From: Solirubrobacteraceae bacterium
GTDB taxonomy: Bacteria; Actinomycetota; Thermoleophilia; Solirubrobacterales; Solirubrobacteraceae
Reading direction: 5' to 3'
DNA length: 37,192 nucleotides
Assembly: GCA_017882405.1 (NCBI GenBank)
Contig: JADGPO010000081.1
Coordinates: forward strand, 1-37,192
The translations under genes and the position numbers were made by a program. Under the pieces are notes generated by a model, which saw nothing but the letters and a program-made list of their open reading frames with translations, searched no databases and was not told the DNA's origin. Below, one piece after another: positions 22,507 to 31,427 of this stretch (positions within the stretch are counted from its first letter, which is position 1; every line of letters begins with the position of its first letter).

Positions 22507-23042
22507 GTGTTCTCCAACTGCGTCGGCCCGGCCGAACTGGCCGACAAGGGGGCGGTCCAGCGGGATGTGGATCGCCTGAAGGGGCACTCGACGGCAACGA
22601 TCCGTCGACGGCGTTCATGGGCGCCATCAGTCCCGGACAGATCGCCTTCAATTATCCGGACCAGTACTACGGCTCGCACGAGAAGTACCTGGCCGCGCTC
22701 GCCGACGCGCTGTCCTATGAGTACAGGGCGATCACCGATGCCGGCCTCAACCCGCAGATCGATTCGCCAGCCGCGAGCGGTGGACGCACTCAACGCCGCG
22801 CTTGACGGCTCCCCGCCGAGCAGGTGCGGCTGCACGTCTGCTGGGGCAATTACGGCGGCTTCCACCACAAGGACGTCCCGCTCGCGCAGATCATCGGCGA
22901 GGTCCTTCGCGTCAACGCCGGCACGATCTACGTGGAGGGTGCCAACCCTCGCCACGCCCACGAATGGCGCGTGTTCGACGAGGTCGACCTGCCCGACGAC
23001 CGATACTGCGGCTTACGGCGAGCGCCAACCGTCGTCTACTAA
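22507..23042 (+). pseudogene. Cobalamin-independent methionine-synthase-like protein (MetE C-domain), broken
   Basis: Readable blocks lie in different frames: FSNCVGPAELADKGAVQRDVDRLKG, then MGAISPGQIAFNYPDQYYGSHEKYLAALADALSYEYRAITDAGLNPQID, then VRLHVCWGNYGGFHHKDVPLAQIIGEVLRVNAGTIYVEGANPRHAHEWRVF. HVCWGNY carries the zinc-ligand region of the MetE/UroD-like family. The barrel is interrupted by at least two frame changes and the last strands (zinc Cys near the C-terminus) are missing. Confidence 0.75.
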
Positions 23043-23158
23043 GGAGGTACGGGACCTCCGTCGGCGAGAGGCCTGTATCGCCGGGAGCCGGCGGCTTTGG
23101 CCGGTCTTCTGAGCGCATCAGACCCCTCGCAGCGAGGCAAAGCTGTCAGGATCGGGGC

Positions 23159-24760
23159 ATGGCAGACGCCGATTACGTGATCGTTGGCGGCGGTTCGGCA
23201 GGATGTGTGCTCGCCGCTCGGTTGTCGGAGGATCCGTCCATCCGCGTGCAGTTGCTCGAAGCGGGCGGTCGGGACCGCAGTCCCAACATCAAGATTCCCG
23301 CTGCGTTCGGAAAGCAGTTTCACGACGCGAAGCTCGACTGGGACTTTGAGACAGACCCCGAGCCAGGGTGCGCCAACCGGCGCCTATACATACCGCGCGG
23401 GAAGTCGCTCGGCGGTTCGAGCTCGATGAACGCGATGCTCTACGTGCGCGGCCGCCCACTCGACTACGACCTGTGGGTCCGGGCCGGCGCCGAGGGCTGG
23501 AGCTGGGACGACGTCCTGCCGTACTTTCTGCGCGCCGAGAACAACGAGCGCGGCGCCTCGGAGTTCCATGCGGTCGGCGGTCCGCTCAACGTCGCCGACC
23601 AGCGCTCCCCGCGACCGCTGAGCCAGGAGTTGCTCGGGGCGTGTGAGGCTGCCGGGATTCCCTACGTGGCCGACTACAACGGCCCCGAGCAGGATGGCGC
23701 CTCGATGTTCCAGGTGACGCAGAAGAACGGGCGGCGCTGGAGCGCCGCCGACGCGTATCTGCGTCCTGCGCTCAAACGACCGAACCTTGAGGTGATAACC
23801 GGTGCTCGGGTGCTGGGGCTCGAGCTCGAGGGAGAGCGGGTGACGGGGGTTCGCTACCACGCGGGTCGCGGAGCCGAGCGGGTCGCACGCCCCGGCCGCG
23901 AGGTGCTGCTCAGCGCCGGCAGCATCGGCTCGCCCCAGCTGCTGCTGCTGTCGGGGATCGGACCGGCCGACGAGCTCGCGAAGGTCGGCGTGGAGGTCCG
24001 CCACGATCTGCCCGGCGTGGGCAAGAACCTGCAGGATCACCCCTTCCTCCCCGTCAATTTCGAGGTGTGCGACTCGGAGACGCTCTGGGGCGCAGATCAC
24101 CCCCGTGAGCTCGCCGAATGGGTGCTTCGTCGTTCGGGGAAGCTGACCTCGCCGGTGGCGGAGGTGTGCGCTTTCGTCCGCACCCGTGCCGGCCTGCCGG
24201 CCGCCGACATCCAGTACCACATGGGCGCCGCCTTCTACGAGCAGCATGGCGCCGTGGAGCACGACGCCCATGCCTGCACGATCGCTCCGGTCCTCGTCAG
24301 CCCCAGATCTCGCGGCGAGGTGACGCTGCGCTCCGCCGATCCGCAGGCCAAGCCCCGCATCCTCACCAACACGCTCACCGAGCCCGAGGACGTGGCCTCG
24401 ATGGTCGCGGGGCTCAGGCTCGCCCTGCGGATCGCGGCGAGCTCGCCGCTGAGCGACAAGATCGTCAAGGAGCTGACGCTCGGCTCCGCTGCCGAGTCCG
24501 AGTCCGACGCCGAGCTCGAGCAAGCGCTGCGCGAGCACGTCGAGCTCATCTACCACCCGGTCGGCACCTGCCGGATGGGCACCGGCGAAGATGCCGTGCT
24601 CGATCCCGAGCTGCGACTCCGAGGCCTGGCGGGCCTGCGCGTGATCGACGCCAGCGTTTTCCCGATCATCACGGGCGGCAACACCAATGCGCCGACGATC
24701 ATGGTCGCCGAACGCGCCGCCGACCTGATCCGCGGGCGGGTGCCTGGCCACTCGCATTGA
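23159..24760 (+). CDS. GMC-family oxidoreductase (choline-dehydrogenase-like)
   Basis: This 533-residue FAD enzyme is intact. ADYVIVGGGSAGCVLAARLSED is the dinucleotide-binding loop, RGKSLGGSSSMNAMLYVRG the GMC signature 1, and GSIGSPQLLLLSGIGPA signature 2. The catalytic His lies in YHPVGTCRMG and the C-terminal FAD contact in VIDASVFPIITGGNTNAPTIMVAERAADLI. GMC enzymes oxidise alcohols such as choline; no betaine-aldehyde dehydrogenase or transporter is nearby, so the substrate is open. ATG 23159 is chosen because the FAD motif follows four residues later. Confidence 0.94.
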   Translation: MADADYVIVGGGSAGCVLAARLSEDPSIRVQLLEAGGRDRSPNIKIPAAFGKQFHDAKLDWDFETDPEPGCANRRLYIPRGKSLGGSSSMNAMLYVRGRPLDYDLWVRAGAEGWSWDDVLPYFLRAENNERGASEFHAVGGPLNVADQRSPRPLSQELLGACEAAGIPYVADYNGPEQDGASMFQVTQKNGRRWSAADAYLRPALKRPNLEVITGARVLGLELEGERVTGVRYHAGRGAERVARPGREVLLSAGSIGSPQLLLLSGIGPADELAKVGVEVRHDLPGVGKNLQDHPFLPVNFEVCDSETLWGADHPRELAEWVLRRSGKLTSPVAEVCAFVRTRAGLPAADIQYHMGAAFYEQHGAVEHDAHACTIAPVLVSPRSRGEVTLRSADPQAKPRILTNTLTEPEDVASMVAGLRLALRIAASSPLSDKIVKELTLGSAAESESDAELEQALREHVELIYHPVGTCRMGTGEDAVLDPELRLRGLAGLRVIDASVFPIITGGNTNAPTIMVAERAADLIRGRVPGHSH

Positions 24761-25075
24761 CACGGCGCGGCGCGCCGACGACTCCCCACCCGGAGGCCGG
24801 CGCGCGAGGGAACCGGCTGAGCGTCTCCCCGCTGAAGCGGCGGTTGTGCCTGCTGGCGCGATCGTCGGATGCGGCAGAGGGTCAGGGCGGCGCCCAGGTT
24901 TGCGCCAGTTCCTCGCTGCGCGCCGTCACCCTGCCGATCCCGGGGCTGTTCGCATCGTCGGGTCGGATCGCGGAGGGGCGCAACTCTCGATCGGCCCGAT
25001 CGGCATTTCAGGCGCTCTCGGCGAGGGTCACCGCGACCCGTGGCGGTAAGAGCGCTCGACGGTGCCATGAGGGCG
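24761..25075. other. Intergenic region, no gene seen
   Basis: About 315 bp after the GMC gene. Frames are open, as is usual at this GC content, but none shows recognisable protein similarity or a ribosome-binding site. No repeat or hairpin was noticed. Confidence 0.4.
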
Positions 25076-25219
25076 TATGCGGCCCCCTCGACGTTCTCCA
25101 TCGTTGAGGGCGGGGGCGGCGTGGGTTATGCCATCCGGGCGACCGGCAAGCGCGCCAAGCATCACGATGTCACGGTCGCGGTGAGCAAGCTCGCGGCCGG
25201 GCGGGCGGCACTCGACGCG

Positions 25220-25700
25220 TGCAGGACATGCCCCAGTCGTTCCGCATCGCCATCGGGGACGAGGTGGGTCCAAACTCCCCCCAGCAGGGGGGAGGGCGAC
25301 CTGGAGCTCGCGGGCGCGTCAGACGTCTACTCCTTCAGCCGCACGCGCGACAAACCGGCGGATCTTCCTGGACCTGCGGGCCGAATGGCCGAATGCGCGA
25401 CCAGCCCGGACCTCGAGTGGACGCTCCAGAAGCCCGACCACACCGACGCGTTTGCCGATGTGGCACTCGAGAGCTCGGCGGCGGTTGACGCCTACTCGTT
25501 CGAGGCCGCGGCCGGCCAGAAGGCGTTCTTCGACATCCAACGTCGGCGCGACGTCTGACTGCGACTACTCCGACATGACCTGGGCCGTGGAAAAGCCCGA
25601 CGGGACGACGACTTTCAGCGGCGTAGGGCTGGAGCTGTGCACGGGGGATGAGACGGTGACGCTGAAGGGACTTGGCAGGGCAGCCGGAGTGGGCGGTTTG
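25220..25700 (+). pseudogene. Decayed exported repeat protein (pre-peptidase-like modules)
   Basis: Two copies of one module can be traced through several frame changes: GDLELAGASDVYSF...IFLDLRAEWPNA...PDLEWTLQKPDHTDAFADV, then AVDAYSFEAAAGQKAFFDIQ...DYSDMTWAVEKPDGTTTFSGVGLELCTGDETVTL. The pattern (D-YSF-A-AGQ--FFD--, -W-L-KPDG---F) resembles beta-sandwich modules of large exported proteins. At least three frameshifts are needed and both ends are missing. Confidence 0.6.
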
Positions 25701-25836
25701 GCGGGGACGAAGCTGCAGATCGCCGAGGCGGCTCTCGAGACGTTGAAATTGATGGGTTTCGCCGGCGCTAGTGCGCGGGCGGTCGCGCACCAGGGGCAGT
25801 TCAACCAGGCGCTCGCGTGTCCTTACGCAGCAGGTA

Positions 25837-27045
25837 TCACCGCGAGATCGCCTGGTGAAGGAGGAAGAATCGGATCATCTCGGCCGAGGCGTCGGGGCCT
25901 TGCGCGTCGGTGTAGGACCCGACAGGACTGCCGCCGTACCAGGCGTGTCCGCCGCCATGGACGATCAAGGACTCGGCCACCACCCTGCCGCCACGGTTGT
26001 TGTGCACGGTGCGGCTGTAAGCGCGGCCGCTGTCGGCGATTGTCGTCGTCGGCCCATCCCGGCCGGTGATGTCGCCTACCGCAAGCCGGGCGGCGATGAG
26101 CTTGTCGGCGTTGATCGGGGCCACGGTCGTGTCCTGGTCGCCGTGGATGACGATCAGTGGCACCGCACTGGTTGCGGCCGGCGTCCCCCCAGTTCGCATG
26201 GCCGCGAAGGCGGACCCGACGTCGTGTGCAGCGCGATACGCAATTCCGGAGTGCACTCCTACCGCCGCGTACAGGTCGGGATAGGTCGCGGCCATGACCG
26301 CGGCCATCGCGCCACCGGCCGACAGCCCGCCGACGTAGACACGGGTCGGGTCGACAACAAGATCGCGCATAACCTGGTGGGTGATGCCGGCGATGATGGC
26401 CGGCTCGCCCACACCGGCGCGCTGGTCGGCGGGGGAGAACCAGTTCCAGTAGCGCCCCTGGTTGGCCGCGCTCGTCTGCTCCGGGTAGGCGACCAGCACA
26501 CTGTGCTGCTCGGCGAGCTCGTTCATCCGAGTGCCAGCCGCGAAGTCTGATGCGTCCTGGCTGCCGCCATGGAGCATGACGAGCAGTGGAACGGGATCGC
26601 CGGTGTAACCGGTGGGAACATAGAGGGCGTAGCTGCGCGTTCCGGCCGCCTCGGTGTGCGTGAGGTGACGGATCTTGCCCCCCGGAGCGGCGGCGGCCAT
26701 CGCAGCTGCGCCGGAGCGGGACGACACTCCGCCACGCGGTGATTTGATCCGACGCGCGACGGTCGGCAGGGCCGGCAGCCTGCCCTCGACTTGCTCGAGA
26801 AGACCCTGGAGGGCCGGTGTGGCGTAGCCGCCCGGCGCTTCTGGCTGAGCGCTGGAGCCGTCGCTTCGCAGTAGGGCTCCGCGCCGTCCGAGACCGCCGA
26901 GCGGCTTCGCGATGGTCGATTCAGAGGGCGGGGCGGTGCTTGCGCTGGCAAGGCCCCGCTGCAGGAGCGCAGAGGCCTCAGTCAACCGGCCGGCACGTGT
27001 GAGCCTTAGCGCCTCGGCCATGGCGATGTTCGCACGGTTGTCCAT
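25837..27045 (-). CDS. PHB-depolymerase-family esterase
   Basis: This 402-residue esterase belongs to the polyhydroxyalkanoate depolymerase/LpqC type. A helical N-terminus ([30 protein letters not shown]) precedes the alpha/beta-hydrolase domain: [28 protein letters not shown], nucleophile elbow [13 protein letters not shown], acid region [14 protein letters not shown], and catalytic His in [11 protein letters not shown]. It hydrolyses short-chain polyhydroxyalkanoate or similar esters. No clear signal peptide is seen. ATG 27045 follows AAAGGA; ATG 27060 is possible. The RHH gene ends 90 bp upstream on the same strand, suggesting an operon, a pairing I associate with alphaproteobacteria. Confidence 0.88.
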   Translation of the reverse strand: MDNRANIAMAEALRLTRAGRLTEASALLQRGLASASTAPPSESTIAKPLGGLGRRGALLRSDGSSAQPEAPGGYATPALQGLLEQVEGRLPALPTVARRIKSPRGGVSSRSGAAAMAAAAPGGKIRHLTHTEAAGTRSYALYVPTGYTGDPVPLLVMLHGGSQDASDFAAGTRMNELAEQHSVLVAYPEQTSAANQGRYWNWFSPADQRAGVGEPAIIAGITHQVMRDLVVDPTRVYVGGLSAGGAMAAVMAATYPDLYAAVGVHSGIAYRAAHDVGSAFAAMRTGGTPAATSAVPLIVIHGDQDTTVAPINADKLIAARLAVGDITGRDGPTTTIADSGRAYSRTVHNNRGGRVVAESLIVHGGGHAWYGGSPVGSYTDAQGPDASAEMIRFFLLHQAISR

Positions 27046-27149
27046 CGCATGTCCTTTCATTGTGTGTGGTCACGGAGCGCTCGGCGAGACCGGTCGCCAT
27101 CCGCGGGATACAGCCACCGCGGCACCGGACTTGCCGACCCGAGAATCGG

Positions 27150-27557
27150 TCACCTGGTGCGTGGGGCGAGTGCCGCCTTCACCGCCCGAGGCGCCCGAAA
27201 TGCGCCAAGCACCTCGACGGCGGCGATCGTCGCGAGCGCGAGCTCGGGCGAGACATCGTCGGCGATGCTGGCCAGCCCCAAGACGCGCAACTCCACCATC
27301 CGACCGGACTCGCGCAGCTCCTCGAGATCGTGACGGCTGAAGTGCTCGCTGCCGAGCGTCAGCTCGCGCCGGGCGACTGTCCTGTCCACGGCGTTCGATC
27401 GGCTTTCAAGCTGGCGTCTTATCGCCGTACGAATGAAGTCCGTGCGGTTAGCGAAGAAGCCCTCGCTGACAAGCAGATCGATTTGGCCCAGGTCAACTGG
27501 ACCGACGTTGATCGTGATCTTTTCGCTCCTGTCGCCATCCGCAGTGTTTGCTGCCAT
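27150..27557 (-). CDS. CopG-type ribbon-helix-helix regulator
   Basis: This 135-residue protein begins with a ribbon-helix-helix fold: the strand KITINVGPVDLGQIDLLVSEGFFANRTDFIRTAIRRQLE, where the first strand contacts DNA. Residues 50-135 are a helical C-terminal domain. It probably represses itself and the downstream PHB-depolymerase gene through the perfect palindrome at 27576-27591. Codon use differs from neighbours: 33 of its first 50 codons end in G or C against 38 of the first 40 in kup, which suggests acquisition by transfer. Confidence 0.85.
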   Translation of the reverse strand: MAANTADGDRSEKITINVGPVDLGQIDLLVSEGFFANRTDFIRTAIRRQLESRSNAVDRTVARRELTLGSEHFSRHDLEELRESGRMVELRVLGLASIADDVSPELALATIAAVEVLGAFRAPRAVKAALAPRTR

Positions 27558-27575
27558 CTACAGACCAGCTTAGCG

Positions 27576-27591
27576 CCATCCATATGGATGG
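27576..27591 (-). promoter_or_regulatory. 16-bp palindromic operator of the RHH gene
   Basis: CCATCCATATGGATGG is a perfect palindrome centred about 26 bp upstream of the RHH start codon. Ribbon-helix-helix dimers bind such symmetric sites in pairs. TAAGCT between it and the ATG could serve as a -10 box, so occupancy would block the promoter. It is the only perfect palindrome of this length noticed in the region. Confidence 0.65.
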
Positions 27592-27647
27592 TGGGTGCCC
27601 TGAATTGAGCGCGGTCGGCGACGTTGTTGCGGGAGAGCGATCAAGCG

Positions 27648-27693
27648 GCTGGGGCCACCCGGCCAGAGGAGAGGAAGACCGGGTGGCCCCAGC
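27648..27693. terminator. 15-bp stem hairpin with purine-rich loop
   Basis: GCTGGGGCCACCCGG (27648-27662) and its exact complement (27679-27693) enclose a 16-base loop rich in A and G (AGAGGAGAGGAAGA). No gene ends immediately next to it on either strand. It may be an orphan terminator left by a deleted gene or a regulatory RNA element. Confidence 0.6.
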
Positions 27694-27853
27694 GCCTGCG
27701 GGTCGCGACCGCTCGAGCCGTTCGAGGCGCTCAGGTCAGTTGACCGGCAGTTCAGCCAGTGAGACGCAGAGCCGACAACATCGCCGGCGTGGGCGGACAC
27801 CACTAGTCGGCGCAAAGGCGCCGCTCGGTGCCGATCGGTGTCTGCGCGCCCCA

Positions 27854-27880
27854 TCACTCACGATCGTCAAAGGTAGTCAT
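27854..27880 (-). other. Eight-codon stub MTTFDDRE
   Basis: On the minus strand an ATG opens MTTFDDRE followed by TGA. This is the exact opening typical of DUF1476 (ATP synthase inhibitor zeta-type) proteins, but nothing of that family follows. It could be coincidence. The surrounding 27600-28080 stretch otherwise holds only the hairpin at 27648 and small dyads. Confidence 0.2.
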
Positions 27881-27891
27881 GCAGCCCAACC

Positions 27892-27919
27892 TTGTCAAGT
27901 AAGTCAAGTGAAATACTTG
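27892..27919. promoter_or_regulatory. TTGAC repeats and small dyad, possible promoter/operator
   Basis: On the minus strand TTGACTT and TTGACAA occur ten bases apart, next to the dyad CAAGT-GAAAT-ACTTG (27905-27919). They resemble -35 elements and an operator upstream of the MTTFDDRE stub. No intact gene uses them. Confidence 0.3.
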
Positions 27920-28080
27920 GTACGCTGCTGCTTGGTCGTCGCTGGGGCGTGACCGGCAGCGGCCCGCACACCGCCGGGCGCTGATCTGTGAGAGGAGCTG
28001 CGGCAAGCGATCCATCGAGCCGCCGTGCAGGTGACATGGGCCCGACAAGGGCCGCCCGGGACGCTCGCATCCCAGACCGG

Positions 28081-28093
28081 TACCATGTTGGTA
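28081..28093 (+). promoter_or_regulatory. Toxin-antitoxin operator overlapping the start codon
   Basis: TACCA-TGT-TGGTA is a perfect 5-bp dyad ending on the A of the antitoxin ATG. A site this close to the start, with no ribosome-binding site between, suggests a leaderless transcript repressed by the RHH antitoxin or the complex. Confidence 0.55.
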
Positions 28094-28323
28094 TGACCAA
28101 GCAGATTGCTGTGCGGCTCGACGACGAGCTCGTCGATTTCGTGGACGCGATCGTTGAGAGCGGCACCGAACGCAGCCGGGCCGCTGTCGTAACCCGCGCG
28201 CTTGAACGCGAGCGCCGGCGAATGGTCGCCACTCGCGACGCCGAGATCCTCGCCACTTCGGGCCCCGACCCCGAGCTCGCCGGTCTCGCCGAGCACGCTG
28301 CTGGTATCCCGATCGATCGCTGA
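28093..28323 (+). CDS. Ribbon-helix-helix antitoxin
   Basis: This 76-residue protein opens with an RHH motif (TKQIAVRLDDELVDFVDAIVESGTERSRAAVVTRALERERRR), where the first strand binds DNA. The acidic/disordered tail (PDPELAGLAEHAAGIPID) is the usual toxin-neutralising part. Its TGA overlaps the ATG of the toxin gene by one base, so the two are translationally coupled. It likely autorepresses through the dyad at 28081-28093. Confidence 0.88.
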   Translation: MTKQIAVRLDDELVDFVDAIVESGTERSRAAVVTRALERERRRMVATRDAEILATSGPDPELAGLAEHAAGIPIDR

Positions 28324-28622
28324 TGCGACCGATCCACCTCGCGCGGCTAGACAGGTCGCGGCCGGTGCTCGTGCTCACCCGCGAGGTGGTGCGCCCGCAT
28401 CTGAACACAGTGACTGTCGCGCCGATCACCACCACGATCCGCGGGCTATCGACCGAAGTTCCGCTCGGCAGCGAGAACGGACTTCAGGAACGCTGCGTCG
28501 CGGCCTGCGATCACATCACGACCATTCCCGTCGCCGCGCTCGGCTCACACGTCGGTCGTCTTCTCGATCACCAAGAGATCACGCTGACTGACGCGATCCG
28601 CGCCGCCTTCGACCTGGACTGA
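28323..28622 (+). CDS. MazF/PemK-family endoribonuclease toxin
   Basis: This 99-residue protein reads RPIHLARLDRSRPVLVLTREVVRPHLNTVTVAPITTTIRGLSTEVPLGSENGL, then CDHITTIPVAALG and a C-terminal helix (LTDAIRAAF). RPVLVL-R and TVAPITT-IRG are MazF core strands containing the catalytic Arg and Thr positions. MazF toxins cleave mRNA or other RNA at short sites under stress when the antitoxin is degraded. Length and motifs are normal, so the toxin looks functional. Confidence 0.9.
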   Translation: MRPIHLARLDRSRPVLVLTREVVRPHLNTVTVAPITTTIRGLSTEVPLGSENGLQERCVAACDHITTIPVAALGSHVGRLLDHQEITLTDAIRAAFDLD

Positions 28623-29068
28623 CCTCTCCAACGCTTCGGTTCCGCACCCGCGCGTCACCCCCAAGAGTTCCGCTTCGTAGCGTGCTGCAGCTACGACGGC
28701 CCCGCTTCCGCTCCGGGTCTCGACCGAGCGAAAGCGGCAGCGAGACCCCTGTCCGTGACGCCGGCCTTGCGCCTTGCGCCTGGTGCTCCGTGAATGCGGG
28801 CCTCTGCTCGGCTCGTCGATTCAGGAGCTGTGGGCGCGCCTCTCGGCCGTTATCGGGAGGCCTTGGCCGGGCGACGAGGGAGCCCGCCAGACCGAGCGTG
28901 AGGGCTGGTTCTCTTTGGCTGAGGTTTCGTGGTGCCTGGGCGTGCGTCGAGCGCCAAAGATCCATGATGGGTGCGCTCGATCGTCGCTCAACTTTCCATT
29001 CCAACGTCGTGCTCGGATCGCTCGTGCTGCTGCCGGGTCGCGGCCTTCGAGGTCGGCGTGGTGTTGGG
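28623..29068. other. Intergenic region, no gene identified
   Basis: About 445 bp. The minus-strand frame is open but Arg/Pro-rich and without recognisable similarity. A small dyad CGTAGC-N8-GCTACG lies around 28676-28695. Probably remnant DNA after the toxin-antitoxin pair. Confidence 0.4.
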
Positions 29069-29965
29069 TTACCTCGCGGAGGTAAAGACGTCGGGCCCGA
29101 ACGTGCTGGAGACCGTGGCAGCATCGGCGAGACGAGAGAGACCGAGCAGAGACTCCCAGGACGCAAGGGATGAGTAGTGGTTATAGGCGGTGGTTGTGGT
29201 CGAGCCCGGCCTGATGTAGGGCGAGAGCAGCACGGCGCCGATCCGTCCGCCTCCGGGGCCGGCGATGCCGGGCAGCGGTGAGCCGGGGCCGGGCTGCTCG
29301 CCGCAGCAGGCGGTGGAGTCCGATTGGGGGCCGTCGGATTCGTCGAAGGTGATCTCCAGCAGGCCGTTCTGGCGGAACGCCGGCGAACGAGTGATCTTCG
29401 GCACCCACGCACTAAGGAAGCTGTCGACGTCGGCCAGCGCGGCGGAGCCGCTGGGCTGGTTGGTGCAGGGTAGTCGTGGCCGTCGTCGCAGAGGTTCGGG
29501 GTGATGAACGAGAAGGCGGGCGTCGTCGAGGCCTTCTTGAGGTCGGTGGCCAGCCCGGTCTCGCCCCGGAGCGCGGCGGGCGGCATCGTGCCGACCGTGG
29601 CAGTCGGCCTGGTTCTGGACGTTGGGCGGCTGGCCCGAGACGATCGAGATGTAGTTGTCGTTGCTCTCGTGCCCGGTCGCGTAGTAGTCCTGCAGGAGGG
29701 CGCCCTGCTTGGGAAGCGTGCGCGCCAGGTAGGGGTCGCTGGTGGGATCGCCGAACGTAGATGCGTAGTCCTCGTTCTCCAGCATGATCACGAACACGTG
29801 CCGCACCGGGGGCTGGCGAAAGCCTGCCGCCTGCGCGCTGCCGACCCCCAGACCCGAGCCGCTCCGTCCATGGCCGAACACCCCGAAGGACACCCCGATG
29901 GCCAGCAGCGCCGCCACTTCGGCCACGACGAACCAGCGCGGACGCGGGCGTAACCGCCGGCTCAT
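29069..29965 (-). pseudogene. Acid phosphatase/phosphoesterase-family protein with internal deletion
   Basis: From ATG 29965 the protein has a signal-anchor (RPRWFVVAEVAALLAIGVSFGVFG) and VRHVFVIMLENEDYASTFGDP, the family opening, through HESNDNYISIVSGQPPNVQNQADC. The frame then changes to TMPPAALRGETGLATDLKKASTTPAFSFITPNLCDDGHDYP, missing the expected 50-60 residues. A one-base loss in a C run (DYP/CTNQ) restores the first frame: ADVDSFLSAWVPKITRSPAF, ITFDESDGPQSD, then YIRPGSTTTTAYNHYSSLAS to the stop. Both ends are excellent family matches. Confidence 0.8.
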
Positions 29966-30596
29966 GTCGTCGGTCCGGAAGGACCGGTCAGCGATGGCCC
30001 CTTGATCGCCGGCGGTTTCAGGAAGGCCGCTCGCTTGACGTTGAGGAAGTCCATCACCGTGGCCGCGTTGGCGTCGCGATAGGTCAGCGCCGGCAGGTTC
30101 CACTTGGCCTCGATCGTCGCCAGCACCGAGGTGTGGTCGTGGACGACGTTGGTGACGGCGTTGGGCTTGGAGTACGGCGAGACGACGATAGCCGGGACGC
30201 GGGGACCGTAGACGTTGTACGACCCAGCGACATCCGTGGACGTCAGATCGGGCGGTATCGAGTCCGGAGCGATCGCCTTGGGCGGTAGCACGTCTGTAGC
30301 CCAGCCGAAATGCTCGCCAATTCGGGAAGCGCCGCGAGCGGGGCTCCGATGTCTGAGACCACCCCGAACTCCGGGTCGACGAAGCTGACCGACGGCAGCG
30401 TGCCCGCGGCGCAGTCAGAATAGAACTGCGCGACCGGGGCCAGGTTGGCCGGATACTTCTCGATGATCGTCGGGATGATCGCGGTCTGGGGCAGATCGGT
30501 GAAGTAGTTGCGCCAGCTGATCCCGTAGGCGTGCAGCCGGTCGAAAATCGTCCCGTTGGGCGGGGCCGGATCTTCGAGACTGGTGGTCTGGGCTCT
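29962..30596 (-). pseudogene. Phospholipase C-family (phosphoesterase) gene, truncated and internally deleted
   Basis: The first block, LEDPAPPNGTIFDRLHAYGISWRNYF...FYSDCAAGTLPSVSFVDPEFG, is the middle of a bacterial phospholipase C/phosphoesterase. The stretch with the EHGG-type metal motif is lost after GEHFGW. The C-terminal block resumes in another frame as PPKAIAPDSIPPDLTSTDVAGSYNVYGPRVPAIVVSPYSKPNAVTNVVHDHTSVLATIEAKWNLPAL. The 5' third is absent. Its stop overlaps the phosphoesterase start as ATGA, so the pair was once a coupled operon. Confidence 0.8.
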
Positions 30597-30617
30597 TTGT
30601 GGAGCAGCCCGCGGTAG

Positions 30618-31154
30618 TCAGGACCGGATTGGCTGGATCGGTGTGTGCTCGACCGGGCCTGTCCAGAACTCGATGCCCCAGGCGGCCGCGATTTCCTTCA
30701 GCTCGGCCGTGGCGGGTGGAGGCCGGTCCGGCGCGGCGCCCTCGTTGGGCACCAGGACGCCCGCTTGTGCGAAATAGCCGGTCATCGCACCGGGCTGTCC
30801 GACGACCTGAAAGCGTGCCGGCGCGGTGGAGAGATTGAGAGTGCCATGAACCGTCCACGGCGGCACGAACACCGACTGGCCGGCCGTCAGTCTGCGGGTA
30901 CAAACGACCGTCCCGTCACGCTCCTCAGAGATCGTCAGCTCTCCCTCGAGAACGCAGAACCACTCAGCAAACGCGTGCCGATGCGGCGGCGGACCCCCGC
31001 CCGCCTGAGCGAGCACGTTGATGACATCGAGCAGACCCGCGCCCACCTCACGATCCAGCAGAAAAGTGACGTGGTTACCACCGGCAACGACATAGACGGG
31101 TCGCTCGCTTACCCCTGGCGACGTCAGTGGGAGCGGGACTGAAGGGACCGTCAA
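30618..31154 (-). CDS. Cupin-domain protein
   Basis: This 178-residue protein has a single cupin barrel: VTFLLDREVGAGLLDVINVLAQAGGGPPPHRHAFAEWFCVLEGELTI with metal ligands H-x-H-x4-E, and the second motif VFVPPWTVHGTLNLS with the last His. The C-terminal helix ends at residue 178. Such small cupins can be dioxygenases or sensors; nothing indicates the substrate. The start is TTG 31154, right after GGGAGG, which is too close for an ideal site, but no better codon is in frame. Confidence 0.82.
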   Translation of the reverse strand: MTVPSVPLPLTSPGVSERPVYVVAGGNHVTFLLDREVGAGLLDVINVLAQAGGGPPPHRHAFAEWFCVLEGELTISEERDGTVVCTRRLTAGQSVFVPPWTVHGTLNLSTAPARFQVVGQPGAMTGYFAQAGVLVPNEGAAPDRPPPATAELKEIAAAWGIEFWTGPVEHTPIQPIRS

Positions 31155-31427
31155 CCTCCCAAGTAGGAACGAAGCGGAAAGACACTGCGCACAGCCAACG
31201 CGAGCCTACCGCTCACGAGAAGCGGGTATTCGGCACCGCCCGGGGGATCATGCCGTTCGAGGTGGTGCGCCCATGGCTCAGCCCGAGACTGTCGCAATGG
31301 GCGGCTAGGGTCCGCGCCGATCCAGGTGGATCTCACGACCCGCGCTCAGGAGCAGGGCAAGAGCGAAGCTGTGAGCGTCCTTCGCGGGGCGAACCGCCAG
31401 TGTCACTCCATCACGAGCGTCAGCGCC

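Noticed and set aside
23384..24763. 459-codon minus-strand frame opposite the GMC gene
   Set aside because: No motif or signal; the plus-strand GMC oxidoreductase is unambiguous.
28623..29068. Coding sequence in the open minus-strand frame after the toxin gene
   Set aside because: Arg/Pro-rich composition, no recognisable family and no start signal.
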